DNA of 9,333 nucleotides from Tissierellia bacterium (GTDB taxonomy: Bacteria > Bacillota_A > Clostridia > Tissierellales > Peptoniphilaceae). Of the stretch, positions 7,590 through 9,333 are shown in pieces. Location: NCBI GenBank assembly GCA_012728775.1, contig JAAYEN010000252.1:1-9333 (forward strand), in the 5' to 3' direction. Every line of letters starts with the position of its first letter. Position 1 is the first letter of the stretch. The translations under genes were made by a program, and so were the position numbers. Below the pieces are notes generated by a model. It was given only the letters and a program-made list of their open reading frames with translations, was not told the DNA's origin and did no database searches.

Positions 7590-9333
7590 CTAGTTTTCTT
7601 CCATAATTCTAGGCACTAATATATATCCATCTTCTGTAGTATCAGTACCAGCTAACAATTCTTCTCTTGTATAATCTGATTTCACTTCGTCTTTTCTAAC
7701 AGAGTTTATTATAGGGTGAACATTTATCGTAGGTTTATAGTCATTTAAGTCTAGCTTTCTTAAATCTGAAGTCAATTCTATAAAATCATTTATATAAGTT
7801 TCATAATAATTTTTAGAAAAGTCATCTAAATTTAACATAGACATTTCTGCATAACTATCTAAATTTGCAACTTTTTTAATCTCTTCTTTAACTGTTGGTA
7901 TAATTCCTTTTACACTTCCATCTTCAGAAACAACACCAATTCCTAAATCTTCTAATTGTTTATCATCTACTATGCTAGGCGCGTTGGTAAGCAAACATTG
8001 TGCTTCCCTGTTCTTAGGAAAAGCAATTACTTCTCTTATACTATCTTCTTGTGCCATTAACATAATTAATCTGTCTAAACCAAAGGCAAAACCCCCATGA
8101 GGTGGAGTTCCATATTGGAAAGCTTCGATTATATGTCCGAATCTTCTATCTATTTCCTCATCGCTAATTCCTAGTAATTTAAACATTCTTTCCTGTACAT
8201 TCGGATCATAAATTCTAAGGGAACCTGAACCTAATTCTATCCCGTTTAATACCACGTCATAAGACTCTGCTCTAACATTTAGAGGGTCTAATTCCATCTT
8301 GTCCAAATCTTCTGCTACTGGCATAGTAAATGGATGGTGCATTGCCACATATCTATCCTCTTCTTCTGAATATTCAAATTGAGGAAAATCTACAACCATT
8401 AAGAATTTGTAATCATCTTTTCTTCTTAATCCAAGCTTGTCTCCAATATCTAATCTTAGTGGACCAAGGGTTTTGTAAACTACTTCTAATTCGTCTGCAC
8501 AAAATATTAAGAAATCTCCTGGCTCCACTTCCATTTTAGTTAAAAGAGCTTCCATATCTTCTTCTGAAAAATATTTTGTAAGGATAGTTCTCAAATTTCT
8601 TTCTTCATCTATTCCAATCCAAGCCATACCTTTGGCTCCGTAAGAAATTGCTTTTTCTGTAAGCTCTTCTATTTCTGTTCTAGTAAAAGCATTTCCGCCT
8701 TTAATATTAATAGAACGCACAACTCCATTGTTTTTTAATGTATCCGTAAACACTTTGAAGCTAGAATTTTTAACTTCTTTAGTAACATCTACAATCTTCA
8801 TTCCAAAACGTATATCTGGTTTATCTGAAGCATAAGAATCCATAGCCTCTTGATACGTCATACGTGGAAATGGTTCTTTAAAATCCAAGTCCATAACTTC
8901 TCTAAATACACTTTTAAATAAATCTTCAAGAATATTTAAAATTTCCTCTTTGTTTAAGAAAGAAGTTTCAATGTCCACTTGTGTAAATTCTGGTTGTCTA
9001 TCTGCTCTTAAGTCTTCATCTCTAAAGCATCTAGCTACTTGATAATATCTGTCGAAACCTGAAACCATTAAAAGTTGTTTAAATACTTGAGGAGATTGTG
9101 GCAGTGCATAAAACTCTCCTTGATGAATTCTACTAGGCACTAAATAATCCCTAGCTCCCTCTGGCGTACTCTTGGTAAGAATAGGAGTTTCTACTTCCAT
9201 AAACTCTTTATCTTCCAGATAATTTCTAATGCTTTTTAATGTTTTATTTCGAAGTAAAAAGTTTTTATACATCTTAGGTCTTCTCAAATCTAAGTATCTA
9301 TGTTTTATTCTCAAATCTTCTCTAACTTCAATA
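7590..9333 (-). CDS. aspS-gatC: AspRS-GatC fusion protein: aspartyl-tRNA synthetase with C-terminal amidotransferase subunit C, N-terminus outside the window
   Basis: A class II aspartyl-tRNA synthetase joined in frame to GatC. The frame is open to the window edge: the IEVRED codons at 9332-9315 precede LRIKHRYLDLRRP, so an apparent TTG start at 9314 is not real. Roughly 135-140 N-terminal residues with the anticodon-binding OB fold are missing. Visible parts are class II motif 1 (VETPILTKSTPEGARDYLVP, about 9194-9135), motif 2 with FRDEDLRADRQPEFTQ, the bacterial GAD insertion, and motif 3 (GGFAFGLDRL, about 8094-8065). AspRS normally ends soon after NAPS..QLEDLGI, near 7935. Here the frame continues about 110 residues, and from about 7905 the sequence is GatC-like: a helical start (TVKEEIKKVANL), a central FIELTSDLRKLDLNDYKPT, then RKDEVKSDYTREELL and EDGYILVPRI. 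This matches a full GatC of about 95-100 aa. No internal start with a ribosome binding site is visible, and no separate gatC exists between this gene and gatA. Whether AspRS is non-discriminating cannot be judged without the OB fold. Confidence 0.95.
   Translation of the reverse strand, partial: IEVREDLRIKHRYLDLRRPKMYKNFLLRNKTLKSIRNYLEDKEFMEVETPILTKSTPEGARDYLVPSRIHQGEFYALPQSPQVFKQLLMVSGFDRYYQVARCFRDEDLRADRQPEFTQVDIETSFLNKEEILNILEDLFKSVFREVMDLDFKEPFPRMTYQEAMDSYASDKPDIRFGMKIVDVTKEVKNSSFKVFTDTLKNNGVVRSINIKGGNAFTRTEIEELTEKAISYGAKGMAWIGIDEERNLRTILTKYFSEEDMEALLTKMEVEPGDFLIFCADELEVVYKTLGPLRLDIGDKLGLRRKDDYKFLMVVDFPQFEYSEEEDRYVAMHHPFTMPVAEDLDKMELDPLNVRAESYDVVLNGIELGSGSLRIYDPNVQERMFKLLGISDEEIDRRFGHIIEAFQYGTPPHGGFAFGLDRLIMLMAQEDSIREVIAFPKNREAQCLLTNAPSIVDDKQLEDLGIGVVSEDGSVKGIIPTVKEEIKKVANLDSYAEMSMLNLDDFSKNYYETYINDFIELTSDLRKLDLNDYKPTINVHPIINSVRKDEVKSDYTREELLAGTDTTEDGYILVPRIMEEN

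Noticed and set aside
9312..9314. TTG as the start of aspS
   Set aside because: The frame stays open upstream with conserved AspRS residues to the window edge, and an AspRS beginning here would lack the whole anticodon-binding domain.
1..9333. Mobile elements, CRISPR arrays, tRNA or rRNA genes
   Set aside because: No direct repeat arrays, transposase-like sequence, terminal repeats or cloverleaf-like segment were seen. Coding density is close to complete.

Overview
The window is an AT-rich stretch in which every convincing gene lies on the minus strand. The codon usage, strong GGAGG-type ribosome binding sites, tight gene packing and indirect (tRNA-dependent) amide aminoacylation suggest a low-GC Firmicute. 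An anaerobic, amino-acid-fermenting coccus of the Tissierellia/Peptoniphilaceae kind is my best guess; this is inferred from gene style, not from a marker gene.

In the direction of transcription (high to low coordinates) the layout is as follows. (1) 9333-7590 is aspartyl-tRNA synthetase, cut by the window edge at its N-terminal side, whose C-terminus is fused in frame to a complete GatC subunit. (2) 7576-6389 is gatA, 13 nt downstream. It is shorter than usual (395 aa against about 485) and has lost its catalytic lysine and nucleophilic serine. (3) 6396-4972 is gatB, overlapping gatA by 8 nt and intact. (4) A 112-nt spacer is followed by leuS at 4859-2448. (5) A 109-nt spacer, holding a long inverted repeat and a good sigma-A-like promoter, is followed by copA, a Cu(I)-exporting P1B-ATPase that runs off the low end of the window.

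The first three genes form one functional unit. AspRS charges tRNA(Asn) with Asp if it is non-discriminating, and GatCAB converts Asp-tRNA(Asn) to Asn-tRNA(Asn), and probably Glu-tRNA(Gln) to Gln-tRNA(Gln). Fusing GatC to AspRS would physically tether synthetase and amidotransferase, a covalently locked version of the bacterial transamidosome. GatB keeps its kinase/transamidase motifs, but GatA looks like a pseudo-amidase that can no longer release ammonia from glutamine. The simplest reading is an amidotransferase that uses free ammonia, or ammonia supplied by another protein. This is the most interesting part of the window. leuS and copA look conventional, apart from the promoter/hairpin arrangement before copA and a C-terminal extension on CopA.
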